From positions 496,001 to 560,000 of the forward strand of contig JAZKJV010011606.1 of the NCBI GenBank assembly GCA_037367405.1: 64,000 nt of DNA. The letters run 5' to 3'. The notes below the pieces were generated by a model. The model searched no databases and had not been told where the DNA came from. It worked only from the letters and a program-made list of their open reading frames with translations. Made by a program: the position numbers and the translations under genes. Shown one piece after another: positions 34,270 to 45,225 of this stretch; within the stretch, counting starts at the first letter, position 1; each line of letters starts with the position of its first letter. The stretch comes from Ottelia alismoides. Taxonomy: Eukaryota; Streptophyta; Magnoliopsida; Alismatales; Hydrocharitaceae.

Positions 34270-35170
34270 AGAGGTACTGACTGTCAGAAGATGGGTACTT
34301 GCGGATAGAGAGACATGATGCCCATGTAACCCATTCACTTTTGTGAGGTTTTTGATGCATGGGGGATTTATTTCATGGGCCCATTTCCTAAGAGTCAGGG
34401 GTTTGAGCACATTTTGCTCGCTGTAGATTATGTCAGCCGATGGGTTGAGGTCATCCCCGCCCGAGCCGTAGATGCTAAAACTGTATGTAAATTTTTGAGG
34501 AAAAATATCATTTCACGGTTCGGGGTACCTAGAGTCTTGATTTCAGACGAGGGGTCTCACTTCATCAATGACAAGGTTAGGGCCCTTGTAGACGAGTTCG
34601 GCATTGACCATCGTGTTGCCACATTGTATCACCCTCAGACTAATGGTCTTGCCGAAGTATCGAACCGGGAGATCAAGACTATCCTGCAGAAGGTTGTCCA
34701 CCCAGACCGAAAAGATTGGTCACAGCTTTTGGACTCGGTCTTGTGGGCCTATCGGACATCCTTCAAGAACCCATTAGGGACATCTCCCTTTCGTCTCGTC
34801 TATGGCAAGACGTGCCATCTGCTAGTGGAAATCAAGCACAAGTCACTTTGGGCAGTCACTGAGTTATTGTTGGATCCCGAGAGTATAGGAGAACAGAGGA
34901 GAGCATAGTTGGCAGCCCTGGAGGAACTGAGATACACAGCCTTTTCTAGCAGCCTACAGTACAAGGAAAAAGTGAAAACATGGCACGATTCTCATATCAG
35001 CCATAAACAGTTTGAGCCAGATCAGCGCGTATGGTTGTTTGATTCCAGGATAAAATTATTTCCAGGGAAATTACAGAGCAAGTGTAAAGGTTCGTATGTG
35101 GTCAGGAAGGTACATGACAATGGTAGCATCGATATATCCGAACCGTCATCTTCATCCACCTTCCGTGTTA
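34270..35170 (+). pseudogene. pol: G1 integrase, stops and a lost catalytic Asp, cut by G2
   Basis: The core is read from [13 protein letters not shown] (34375) through [26 protein letters not shown] and [16 protein letters not shown]. The position equal to the first catalytic Asp in G2 (WGIDFMGPF) reads WGIYFMGPF here, so the D-D-E triad is broken. Stops lie between 34267 and 34375, and a TAG at 34906-34908 stands where G2 has Glu. The chromodomain-free C-terminal part ends in STFRVNG, where G2 is inserted; the last codons lie at 52956-53024. Confidence 0.9.
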
Positions 35171-35175
35171 ACGGT
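35171..35175. repeat. Target-site duplication of G2, left copy (ACGGT)
   Basis: ACGGT directly precedes TGATGACACAAAAACC and recurs at 52951-52955. It lies inside the last part of the G1 integrase frame. Confidence 0.95.
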
Positions 35176-38100
35176 TGATGACACAAAAACCCGAGCGACT
35201 AAGGTAATCAGGTAACTGAGACGGTCGTTGCGACCTCAATCACTCGGATGTGTACATCCAGAAAAATGAACCACTTAAAACAAATAAAATCAATCAAGCA
35301 CGAAGAAAGGAAGCGGTCCTGCTAAATGTTTAACCTGGTATAGCACCCAGGGTCGAACTCGAGGAGCACGGGTTGGCCAAAGGCCTACGAAGTAGTAAAG
35401 ATGAAATAAAATAAAAGACAAAATATTTTTAGTGATTTTTAATGATTTTTATATTTTTTTGGATTTTTAATATGTGAAGAAAACAAAAGAAACACAAAAA
35501 CAATCACACTTTAGCTAATTATTTAATGCATCAAAAATCAAGCAAAAATTCAAACAAAAATGTTTTTATGTTTTTTAGATTTTTTAGTGTTTTTGGTGAA
35601 TTTTTGGAACTTTTATGATGTATATTTTATTTTCTAAAAATCAAACAGTAGCAAAAATGTAAGGTATTGTCTAGCCAGGCCCAAAATCCCTAGATAAAAT
35701 ATCTAAGGACCTCAAAAGGGCCTGGAGGTATTTTTCCTGTAAACTAGGTAAGACATGGAAAATTTGAGTACCAAAATTATTGTTTTTAGGTTTTTAGATG
35801 ATTTAATAGAATTTTTATGGGTTTTTAGGTGTTTTTAAGTTTTTATGGTTTTCAAGCAGTGAAAAATAGCCAAAATTGGCTAGAAAATCAAGAAACACAA
35901 AATAAACAGTACCTAATTTTTATAGAATTTTAAGGGGAGTTTTTATATTTTTTTGGGGTTTTTAACTCTAGACAGTAGCAAAAATGATGATTCTTGAATT
36001 TTTAAAAATAGCAAATAAACTCAGAAATGTCCTCAAAAATTCTCAAAAATCCTACAACATGGCAGGAGCCATGTGTCAAATTTTCATCGAATTTGGAGGT
36101 GATTTGATATTTTATTCAAAAATCACAAGAGGGTACTGTGCACAAGGACTGAAGTGCAAATACCCTAAGTTCTGGGGGTCCAGGTGCAAAATACCCAGCA
36201 AATCACGCACGCGGCGCGTGCCTGGGGCACTCAGGGACCTATTTGTAAAGAAAACAAGTCCCGAGGACCTATTGGTAACTCGTACCAAAAGTCTAGGGGG
36301 CTATGTTGCAAATATCCCAAGAATAAACGCACATGCGAATATTAAACCATTCACAGGGGCATAAATGCAAATTTCAAAAATATTTCATTCATTTCAGAAC
36401 CATCCAGAACTACAGGGACTAAGGTTGCAAATACACCAATAAAACACGTGACGAAGCACGTGGCTCACAATAGGCAGGGGTATATATGCAAACTAACTTA
36501 AGATCATGGTCCAATGTGCAAATAACCCAACGTAAATAAAGTACGAAAAATATTTACAGGACTAATACTAAATGCATAAAAGAAAAGGGGGGCCTAAGAC
36601 AATTTACCCCTTATTAAATATCGGAGGCCGGATGAGTGACGCGTGGCTGATCTGACGGCTCTGGATGACGGCGCCTTTGTCTTCGAAAACGTCGGCCTGA
36701 TCGAACGGCTGAGGGCTCTCCACGTGGCTATCGGACGGCTGTGGTGCGCTGGTGGATGAAACCCTCGAATAACTAACGGCTGAGATTGATCCTCGGGAGA
36801 TCTGGCGGTTGTTGCAGCTCCGTGGATGGACGGACACGATGTAATCTGGAGCGCCGAGGTCAATCTGACGGTCGGCGAGGATCCTGGAAGAACTAGTCAC
36901 CGGCGACTTTCGCCGGTCCTCTGTGCACGCGGTGGTCCTCGTCTGCTGCCTCTGGAGATAGGAGAAGCTCCGCAGCTGATGGTAGGCTCCGATGACCCAG
37001 CCAAGCCCTGGAGGGCTCCGGCGAGGTCGGCGGAGCTAAAGCTCCTGGCCCGGATGACTCAAGCCCTCAGATGGGCTCGCTCTGACCTGCAAAAGGGCTC
37101 AGAAGACTCGCGGGTCGAGGGCAAAGTGCCTCGACCCCATTAGTCGGCGTGGAGGTGACAGGTGCGTCGGGGCGACGGGCTCCGGTGAAGGCGAAAGACG
37201 GTGGAGCTCGGTTCCCAGCTCCTGTGCGAGCTGGGTTGCGTGAGTGGGTGCAGAACGTGCGGCGGAGGAAGGCGGAGGTGACGATGGATTCCGATGATCG
37301 AATGGGGGCGTGAGGTGGTCGGAATCGACAAGACACGGCGATGACGAGATTTGGGGATAAATGGAAATTAGACTAAATAAGGGAGCTAAGGGACTACCTG
37401 GATGGTCGAGTAGACTGGGCTGGAGCTGGGGAAGCTCCCGGTCGTAGCCTCGAGGGTCGTCTGGGCCCGAGGCTCGGAGCTCGCACCAATGGCGGAGCTA
37501 CGGCGGAGCTATTCGCCGGATCAGAGGTCCGACCACTCTCTCCTCTCTGCGACACGGCCAACCTGGAGCTGTCACCTCGGGGGTGGCTGTGGAGGTCACG
37601 GGATGAAGAAATGGGGAGCCAAAGATGGATGAATTCGGTGGCGGAGCTCGCTTAAGTAGGTTGGAGAGTCCGGGAAGACAGGCGCGGGTAGGGCGTGGAA
37701 GCGCGCGGATCCCGATGCAGGAGCTCCGGCGAGGGTGTCGGATGTGGGAGGTGTCAAACGGAGCCGGGGTTTGGGTGATTGGGAATCGGGTCGAGCGGGT
37801 ATAAATCCGAGAAAAAGGTCCGGTGCTCGAACCCGTGAAGAGTGGTCCTGGGGGGGTCAGTTGTCCGGGCGGTCAACATCCCCCAGGGCCAATGGCTGAA
37901 GGCCACGTGGCTGAATCAAGAAGTGACAAATACATATAGCTAGGGGCCGAATCAGCAAAAACCCAAAACATGAAATATTTTTATTTTATTTTTTTTTCTA
38001 TTTTTTGGTGATTTTTAATTAATTTTTTGGAAATAAAAATAAGGTATTTACACTATATAGCTATATATAGGTATATGTACAATATGTAGGCTTTTGATTT

Positions 38101-38835
38101 TTAATTTTTAATTATTATTTTTGTATCCTTTTATTCCTATTTTATATTTTATTTATTTATAGAATAAAATGAGGAATAAAAGGGTATTTTTATTTGGTTT
38201 TTATTATTTATGTATATAGGTAAAATAAATAGATATATATACATATATATACATGGTATATGTACAATGTATTTTTGCATTTTTAATTTTTGTTATTTTT
38301 ATTTGATTTTTGTTTTGATTCTTTTTATTTTACAATATGTAACATAGAATATTTACAAAAAGTTCAGAAAATAATTTTATTTATTTATAAGGTTGAATAC
38401 ATATAGGAGTATGGTCTATGTACATGGTGAAAGGGTATTTTTAATCTTTTTGATTTTTTAACTTTTTGTTTTGTTTTTATATTAATAAATATGTACAGAT
38501 ATGTACAAGCATATTTTTGGGTGAGGAAAACATTTTTATTTTATTTACATAAGTATACACACATGAGCTTCTATCTCCCTCTACTTGGCTTTTATGCGGT
38601 CAGGCCCATACTGAGCCCTCCCTTGGGTTAGGTTACTCAATATTTATTCTAAATATTTCCCTCTTTTTCTTTTTAATCTTTATTCTTTTATTTTTGCACA
38701 AAAACATGCTAATTATAGATTTTTACACAATGCATGCTTTTGCTAATTATCCCTATTTACACATATCTACATGCATTTGCAAAGGTTTTTGTAGCTAAAA
38801 TATAAGAATAAAGAGTGATGAATGGGTATTCATCA
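35176..38835 (-). repeat. G2 3' LTR
   Basis: On the minus strand it begins TGATGAATACCCATTCATC at 38835 and ends TTTTGTGTCATCA at 35176. AT-rich U3 and U5 surround a GC-rich segment (about 36620-37920). A TATAAATAAAT on the minus strand near 38390 is a candidate promoter element. The W-box pair has one mutated arm here (TTGTCC at 37861-37866). Confidence 0.95.
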
Positions 38836-38871
38836 CCCCCCTATACTTAACTTTGCTAGTCCCTTAGCAAA
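38836..38871 (-). other. G2 polypurine tract and adjoining hairpin
   Basis: On the minus strand, TTAAGTATAGGGGGG ends exactly at the LTR start. Just upstream in element orientation (38871-38852), TTTGCTA pairs with TAGCAAA around a six-base loop. G1 has the same arrangement (55501-55536). The purine tract would be the RNase H-resistant primer for plus-strand DNA. Confidence 0.85.
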
Positions 38872-40445
38872 CACTTATTTGAAAAAGAAGTGAAAAAGAA
38901 AGAAAGAAAAAGAAAAAGAGGATGTACATGGATCAAGGTTGATTATTAAACTTGCCCTCATTAAATTGAGGCATGGAGCTCAATCAGATCTTTGGATTAT
39001 TAATGTGTCGGAACCTTATTTAGACTTAAGCTTAAAACCTAACAGCCTCTAAGTTCCACTAATCTATAATCAAGACTCCTCAATGCTCCAGATCAGAACA
39101 AGTCATCAAGCACAAACCCTGAAGACCATGAATCTTTTCTTGTCCTGTGAAAGTGAGGTCTAAGCTCTCCACCTCAGAAATGGCAACTTGACAACCCTCC
39201 TCAACAAGGTAACTCTATGACCTCAATCTGGCCACTCTTTCCTCGAGGAGCGGGGTATTCCCTTCTAAGTTCAAGTTCAACCGGCTCAAGAAGAGGGGGA
39301 AGAAGAGAATGGGTCAAGGCCAGTGTAGCCAAGTACCCTTGGGAGCTTGACCAGTGTAGCCAAGTCTCCCTGCTGCAAGCTACAACAGGTGGATCATGAA
39401 ACCAAGCTTTGCTTATTGCACTCTATATACATACTCCGGTGGGATTATCATTTTCTCTCAGATCCACCACTTTTTTGGAGTTCTTTTCTCTTTTTTTTTC
39501 TTTTCTTTTTTCAAGTGCATCTGTACGACATATACATGTGCAGCATATATACAAGGAATTTTTCCTCTTGAGCCAGTAGACTATCCCTCTTTTGAAGCTT
39601 TATTGCAACCCACAACTCCCGTCGTTAGACCTCATGGCAACCAGACCAAGTTGAGACGCACTTCCTTCACTATAAGAAGAAGAGAGGTTCCGCCTAGAAG
39701 TACTACCCTCATATGCTACCCCAAGTCACGGAAGACTGCCTCCTCACCACCTCATCCGTAGAGAGCTCGGTGCATAGTACTGGTGTCCAAGTAAAGTCAT
39801 AATCTATATGAGTCATGTGTTGTTGTTAAGTGCTCTACTTAGGCTCATTGAGATGACATGTGGTCATAGCCTAGTGGACTCAAAGAATTAAGTCACCATG
39901 GACCTGAAAAGCCTTAAACCTAAGTCCTATAAGGTTCCTCTTAGAAATTAGGTGGATTAAGATCTTAATCAAGCTCCATTTCTCAATTTGATTCCAGGCT
40001 AGTTTAAATGTCAACTATCATCCAGAAAAACTATATACATATGTACAAAAAGATTCTTATTTACACACATTTTACAATCATGCAAAATTTTTGAAAAATG
40101 TTTTGAAATCATGGATGGATGATGCATGAAGTGCAAGTTTTGCAAAAAGATATTTACACACATTTACACAAGATTTTTGCAAACTTTTGATTTTCAAAAC
40201 ATTTTGGAAAAATTTTGTACTATATACATAATTTTGATAAGAAAATATTTACACAAGCTTTACACAAAAGATTTTTGAAATCATTTTTACAAAAATAATT
40301 TGTACACTAGCTATGTATGTGCAAATAAAAGAAGATTATGTACATGAAAAATTTTTAATTTTTGTGGTTTTTAGCCATTTTTATTTATTAACACACTCAC
40401 ACAAAGTACGAGTTATGGCTAAAGTATATATGAAATATATACACA

Positions 40446-40460
40446 CCCCCCTATACTTAG
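40446..40460 (-). other. Extra internal purine-tract copy in G2, without a perfect stem
   Basis: Read on the minus strand it is CTAAGTATAGGGGGG, identical in core to the terminal tract. It matches the 3' arm of the fourth G1 stem-loop (53559-53573), but its 5' partner is not adjacent. Confidence 0.7.
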
Positions 40461-40584
40461 CTCGAACGATGTCCTCAGAGTCAAGAGCGATGAAGAAGAC
40501 ATAACTCGTGCTACGTATAGGGAAGTGAAAAGAAAGGCTATACAAAAGGGAAATGAAAAGTCAAGAGGGACTCAGGTCTCCCCC

Positions 40585-40616
40585 CTATACTTAGGATCAA
40601 ATAATCCTAAGTATAG
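40585..40616 (-). other. Purine-tract stem-loop 1 in G2
   Basis: CTATACTTAGGAT (40585-40597) and ATCCTAAGTATAG (40604-40616) form a perfect 13-bp stem with a six-base loop. In element orientation the 3' arm runs into GGGGG, recreating the terminal purine motif. Confidence 0.9.
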
Positions 40617-40673
40617 CAGGCTGTATACTAAGGGAACATCTGAGTGCAGAATGTACAGGGTCTACCCTCCCCC

Positions 40674-40707
40674 CCTATACTTAGGGTGAAATATCCCTAA
40701 GTATAGG
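40674..40707 (-). other. Purine-tract stem-loop 2 in G2
   Basis: CCTATACTTAGGG (40674-40686) pairs perfectly with CCCTAAGTATAGG (40695-40707) over 13 bp with an eight-base loop. Its + strand 5' side carries a run of C, so the minus-strand RNA has a G run after the 3' arm. Confidence 0.9.
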
Positions 40708-40765
40708 CAGCAAAAACAGGGGTAGACAGAAACAAAAGAAATACCCGAAAGGTCTCACATCCCCC

Positions 40766-40798
40766 CTATACTTAGGGTAAAGTGCACCCTAAGTATAG
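40766..40798 (-). other. Purine-tract stem-loop 3 in G2
   Basis: CTATACTTAGGGT (40766-40778) pairs perfectly with ACCCTAAGTATAG (40786-40798) over 13 bp with a seven-base loop, flanked by five C on the + strand. Confidence 0.9.
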
Positions 40799-40929
40799 CG
40801 TAATCACAAGATGAAGAAAGGGATGTGGGACTAAAGAATGTGATGATATGGACATCTGGATCTATATACAGCGGACGATCAGTGAAACTCAGGCGTGAGA
40901 TGCATTAGATGTGAGTCAAAGACCACATC

Positions 40930-42147
40930 TCACGCAAAATGAATAGGGGCAAGATCAACGACCCGCGGCTCATGATCTAGAAATGGCTTGAGCCGCTGGC
41001 CGTTCACTCGAAAGGTACTCTCAGAAGACAACTCAGATATGTCGATGCTACCGTTGTCGTGTACCTTTCTAACCAGATAAGGTCCCTTCCATTTGCTCTG
41101 TAGCTTCCCTGGAAATAGGCGTAGCCTCGCATCAAACAGCCATACTCTCTGTCCAATCTCAAAATGCTTGTGGCTGATATGAGAATCATGCCACTCCTTG
41201 ACTTTCTCCTTATAATGTAGGCTGCTTGAGAAAGCTGCATCTCTAAGCTCCTCCAGGGCAGCTAGCTCTGCCCTCCTCTGGTCTCCCATACCATCTGGAT
41301 CCATGATAATATCTGTGACTGCCCAAAGTGACTTGTGCCTCAGCTCAACAGGTAAATGGCATGGCTTGCCATATACGAGGCGAAATGGAGATGTGCCCAA
41401 AGGTGTCTTGAAAGACGTCCTATATGCCCACAAGACCGAGTCCAAAAGCTGTGACCAATCCTTTCGGTCAGGGCGGATGACTTTCTGCAGAATAGTCTTG
41501 ATCTCCCTATTCGACACTTCGGCTAGACCATTCGTCTGTGGATGGTAAGGTGTAGCTACACGATGGTCTATGCCGAACTCGCTAGCAAGTGCCTTCACCT
41601 GGTCATTGATGAAGTGAGATCCCCCATCAGAAATCAGAACTCGTGGAACCCCAAACCGCGTGATGATGTGCTTCCTCAAAAATCTGCAAACGGTCCTCGC
41701 ATCAGCGGCTCGGGCGGGGATAGCCTCCACCCAACGACTCACATAATCAACGGCCAACAGAATGTGCTCAAATCCCTGACTCTTAGGGAATGGACCCATG
41801 AAATCGATGCCCCATGCGTCAAAAACCTCACAGAAGTGAATGGGCTGCATCGGCATCATATCACGCTGTCCACAAGTGCCCATCCTCTAACAGTCAGTAC
41901 ACCTCTTCACGAACTCATCTGAGTCCTTGAAGAGGGTAGGCCACCACAAGCCAGATTGGAGCACTTTCTTTGCCGTTCTCCTCCCAAAATGATGTCCTCC
42001 TGCCTCAAGTTTGTGGCAGTAAGTGAGGACGCTATGGTGTTCCTCCTGAGGAATACACCGACGCCAGATGCTATCCCCTCCTTCGTGGTAAAGGATGGGA
42101 TCCTCCCAATGGTAGGACTTGGCCTTCGCAAGGAAGGTCTCAAGTCT
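40930..42147 (-). pseudogene. pol: G2 integrase, interrupted by TAG
   Basis: It continues the pol frame after the TAG at 42148-42150. The zinc domain, with His residues near [10 protein letters not shown] and Cys residues at CTDC, lies at about 42080-41890. A second TAG is at 41887-41889. The core then runs open for 317 codons with WGIDFMGPF, VLISDGGSHF and [15 protein letters not shown] (D, D and E intact) and ends in FRVNGQRLKPFLDHEP. Integrase inserts the cDNA. There is no chromodomain. The core looks functional, but the two stops separate it from RNase H. Confidence 0.92.
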
Positions 42148-45100
42148 CTATCTGGGCCAATCTTGTGGGACTTTCCCAACAACGAGAAAGTTCACAATAT
42201 CGGCATACCATGGAAGTGAGGCGATAGCAAGGATCGCCTCATCTGGGAAGGTATCTCTAATAGGGTCAATCTGCTCAGAATCCCCAGGCTGCTCTAGTCG
42301 GGAGAGATGATCCGCCACCACATTCTTGACTCCAGGCTTATCCTTGATCTCAATGTCGAACTCCTGGAGTAGAAGGATCCATCTAGTCAGTCTGGCCTTG
42401 GCATCCTTCTTTGCCATGAGGTACCTGATGGCGGTGTGATCTGTAAACAAAGTCACTCTAGATCCAATGATATACGATCTGAACTTATCTAGGGCGAACA
42501 CTACGGCTAGCATCTCCTTCTCTGTGACCGTGTAATTCCGCTGGGTGGAATCCAAAGTGCGGCTAGCATAGTGTATGGCAAATGGAACTCCATCCCTCCT
42601 CTGTCCCAGCACTGCCCCTACGGCAAAATCGGAGGCATCCGTCATGATCTCGAATGGAAGAGACCAATCTGGCGGCTGAAGGACAGGAGCCTCAATGACG
42701 CACTGCTGGAGAGTCGCGAATGATGAAAGACACTTGTCATCGACAAGGAACTCGGTGTCTTTCGTCAAAAGGCCAGTCAACGGTCGGGCAATCCTGCTGA
42801 AATCATGAATAAATCTCCTATAAAATCCAACGTGCCCCAGAAATGACCGTAGCTGCCTCAGATTGGACGGCGGTGCGAGTTTCCTAATGACATCAACCTT
42901 GGCCGGATCAACCTCCATGCCCCTGTTGGAGATGATATGGCCAAGCACCGTCCCTTGAGTCACCATGAAGTGACTCTTCTCCCAAGATAACACCAAATGA
43001 TACTCAATACATCGCTGGAGTACCTGGTCTAGGCAGTCAAGACAAGAGTCGAATCCGTCGCCGTAGACCGAGAAATCGTCCATGAAGACCTCCAAACACT
43101 CCCCTACCATGTCCGAGAAGATCGACAGCATGCACCTCTGAAAAGTCGCAGGGGCGTTGCATAGCCCAAATGGCATGCGTCGAAAAGCATATATGCCGAA
43201 GGGACAGGTAAAGGTGGTCTTCTCCTGATCCTCAGGAGCGATGGCCACTTGGTTGTAGCCCGAGTACCCATCCAGGAAGCAATAATGGCTCTTCCCTGCC
43301 AGTCTCTCAATGATCTGGTCAATAAAAGGCAGGGGGAAATGGTCCTTCTTGGTGGCTTGGTTGAGTCTCCGGTAGTCAACACAAACCCTCCAAGAGGTGG
43401 GTACCCGTGTAGCGATCTCCTCTCCCGACTCACTGATCACAGTCGTGATGCCCGTCTTCTTGGGCACCACATGCAAGGGGCTAACCCACTTGGAGTCGGA
43501 AATGGGATAAATAAAACATGCACCCCACCATTTCGATATTTCCTTCATCACAACCTCTCTCAGGTTGGGGTTCAGTCGCCGCTGGAACTCACGTGACGGC
43601 TTCGCCCCTTCCTCGAGATAGATATGGTGGGAGCACACTGATGGACTAATCCCATGGAGATCTGCTACGCTCCATCCGATCGCCTTGCGGTTCTTTTCAA
43701 GAACCCCCATCAAACGGGATTCCTGCTCTCCAGTCAACTCAGCGGAGATGATGACTGGGTACATCTCTGGCTCGCCCGCAAGGAATCGATACTTCAGCGA
43801 AGTAGGGAGCGGCTTCAGCTCTGGAATGCTGGGTGCTGGCAAATCTGGCTGCGGAAGAAACTGAGTGAAAGCTGCTAAGTCTGCCAAATCTGCCTGGGAA
43901 AGTGAAAGCGTACTCTCGCAAACTGAATCGGGAGAAGGCTGCTCAACTGCACTGTCTCTGGTCTGCTCTGCATCTACCTCCTCCTCATCTATAGGCTCAG
44001 GTGAACTCAGGTCTGGCATCTGATCATAACAATCGGCCCAATCAGACTCTGAATCCGAGGGATCTGTATCAACCGCGGTGGCATCAGTACCACCGGAAAA
44101 CAAGGTGGCCTCAGCACCACCATCACTAAACATCGCGATGCGATCTAGGACCGCCTCTGCTGCCTCAATGGTATCCGGGACCAGGGCTGTGCTCTCCAGC
44201 CTCTCCTCTGCTATCATCTCGGCATCAGCTGTATCTGAAAGTGAGAGAATGGTCTGTGCCTCAAGATCTGCCCAAGCTGCCTCATCATCTGTGATCACAA
44301 AATCACAGTCCTGGTGGATGTCTGGCTCTGCGTCTGTCAGCTGCTTTGAATCTGTACTCGCATCTGAGCGGGCTCTGAATCTAGCTCTGTAGTCCTCGAC
44401 CATCTCTATCTGTATACTCTCGCCCTCGACGCGAAAGTACACCTTCCCGCTATCATGATCAGTCACCGCCTTGGCTGTGGCCAAGAACGGACGACTAAGG
44501 ATGATGGGGGTATCGGCCACTGACTCAGGGATCTCCATGTCCAACACTACGAAGTCCACGGGGAATTTCAGGCCCTGAATCATGACGATAACGTCTCGTA
44601 ATAACCCCTTCGGCCTCTTGACAGATCTATCAGCGAACTGAAGGACTGTCCTGCTCTGTCGAAGAGTGCCCAACTCGAAGCGGTCGAGAAGGGCTGCCGG
44701 AAGAAGGTTGATCGACGATCCGCTATCTAGAAGAGTACGGTCGAACCTCTGCTCACTAATCTGGCATCTGACATACGGGGCCCCTGAATCTGGCCTCTTG
44801 GCTGGCAGGAAGTTATGGATCGCAAAACACGTGGCTTTCGTCAGCACATGTATCTCTGAAGTGTGGTTCCTCCTCCTTCTCCTGACTGTAGTCCTCTCTC
44901 TCAAAGATCGCTGGAGAAGGGGGATGTGCTGCAAAGCCTCCTGGAGGGTCAGCTGGATGTGGAATCGATCAATCATGCTCTGGCTGAACTCCTCAAGCTC
45001 CCTCTTTTTTGGATCATTTTTCTTCCCCTTCCCCATCTGAAGGGCTCTAGGGAAGGGGATCACAGGGTCCTTCTCAGATGAAGGACTAGGAAAAGGCCTA

Positions 45101-45225
45101 GACGGTTCGATGACCGGATCCACACATACATCATGCACCACAGTGGGACCAGAAGAAACTAAACCTTTTCCTTTGTTCACACCAAAGTTCTGAGATACGA
45201 CACGGCGAGGAAAAACAACATCTCT
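42148..45225 (-). pseudogene. pol: G2 pol: protease, reverse transcriptase and RNase H, open over 1000 codons
   Basis: The frame is open from 45225 and ends in TAG at 42148-42150. Counting from the GTG at 45180, the protease DSGSS is at residues 152-156. An acidic linker (about residues 290-460) follows. RT includes YRRLNQATKKDHFPLPF, FLDGYSGYNQVAI and the catalytic FMDDFSVYGD (about residues 699-708); the VYGD form is typical of Athila. RNase H begins with TDASDFAVGAVLGQ (about residue 845) and ends near VADHLSRLE. No stop or frameshift interrupts these domains. The frame is -1 or +2 to gag, with about 95 bp of overlap. Confidence 0.95.

Larger units (their letters stand above)
38872..40929 (-). 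other. G2 3' untranslated region
   Basis: About 2.1 kb between integrase and the purine tract with no credible ORF. Athila elements often carry an env-like ORF here, but I find none. It contains three perfect stem-loops (40585-40798), an extra purine motif at 40446-40460, and phrases shared with G1 (CAGTGTAGCCAAG near 39330 and 39350). Confidence 0.8.

Noticed and set aside
36594..37336. GC-rich LTR frames of about 90-105 codons, repeated at 50697-51452
   Set aside because: They recur only because the two LTRs are copies; start positions and lengths shift with indels, and no domain is recognisable.
40560..40800. CRISPR-like array or Rho-independent terminators from the spaced palindromes
   Set aside because: Plant retrotransposon context, only three to four units, spacers not uniform, and the arms match the polypurine tract of the same element.
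38872..40929. Env-like ORF expected in some Athila elements
   Set aside because: No frame longer than about 120 codons and no signal peptide or membrane segments in a gag-pol-like context; the G1 equivalent also lacks one.
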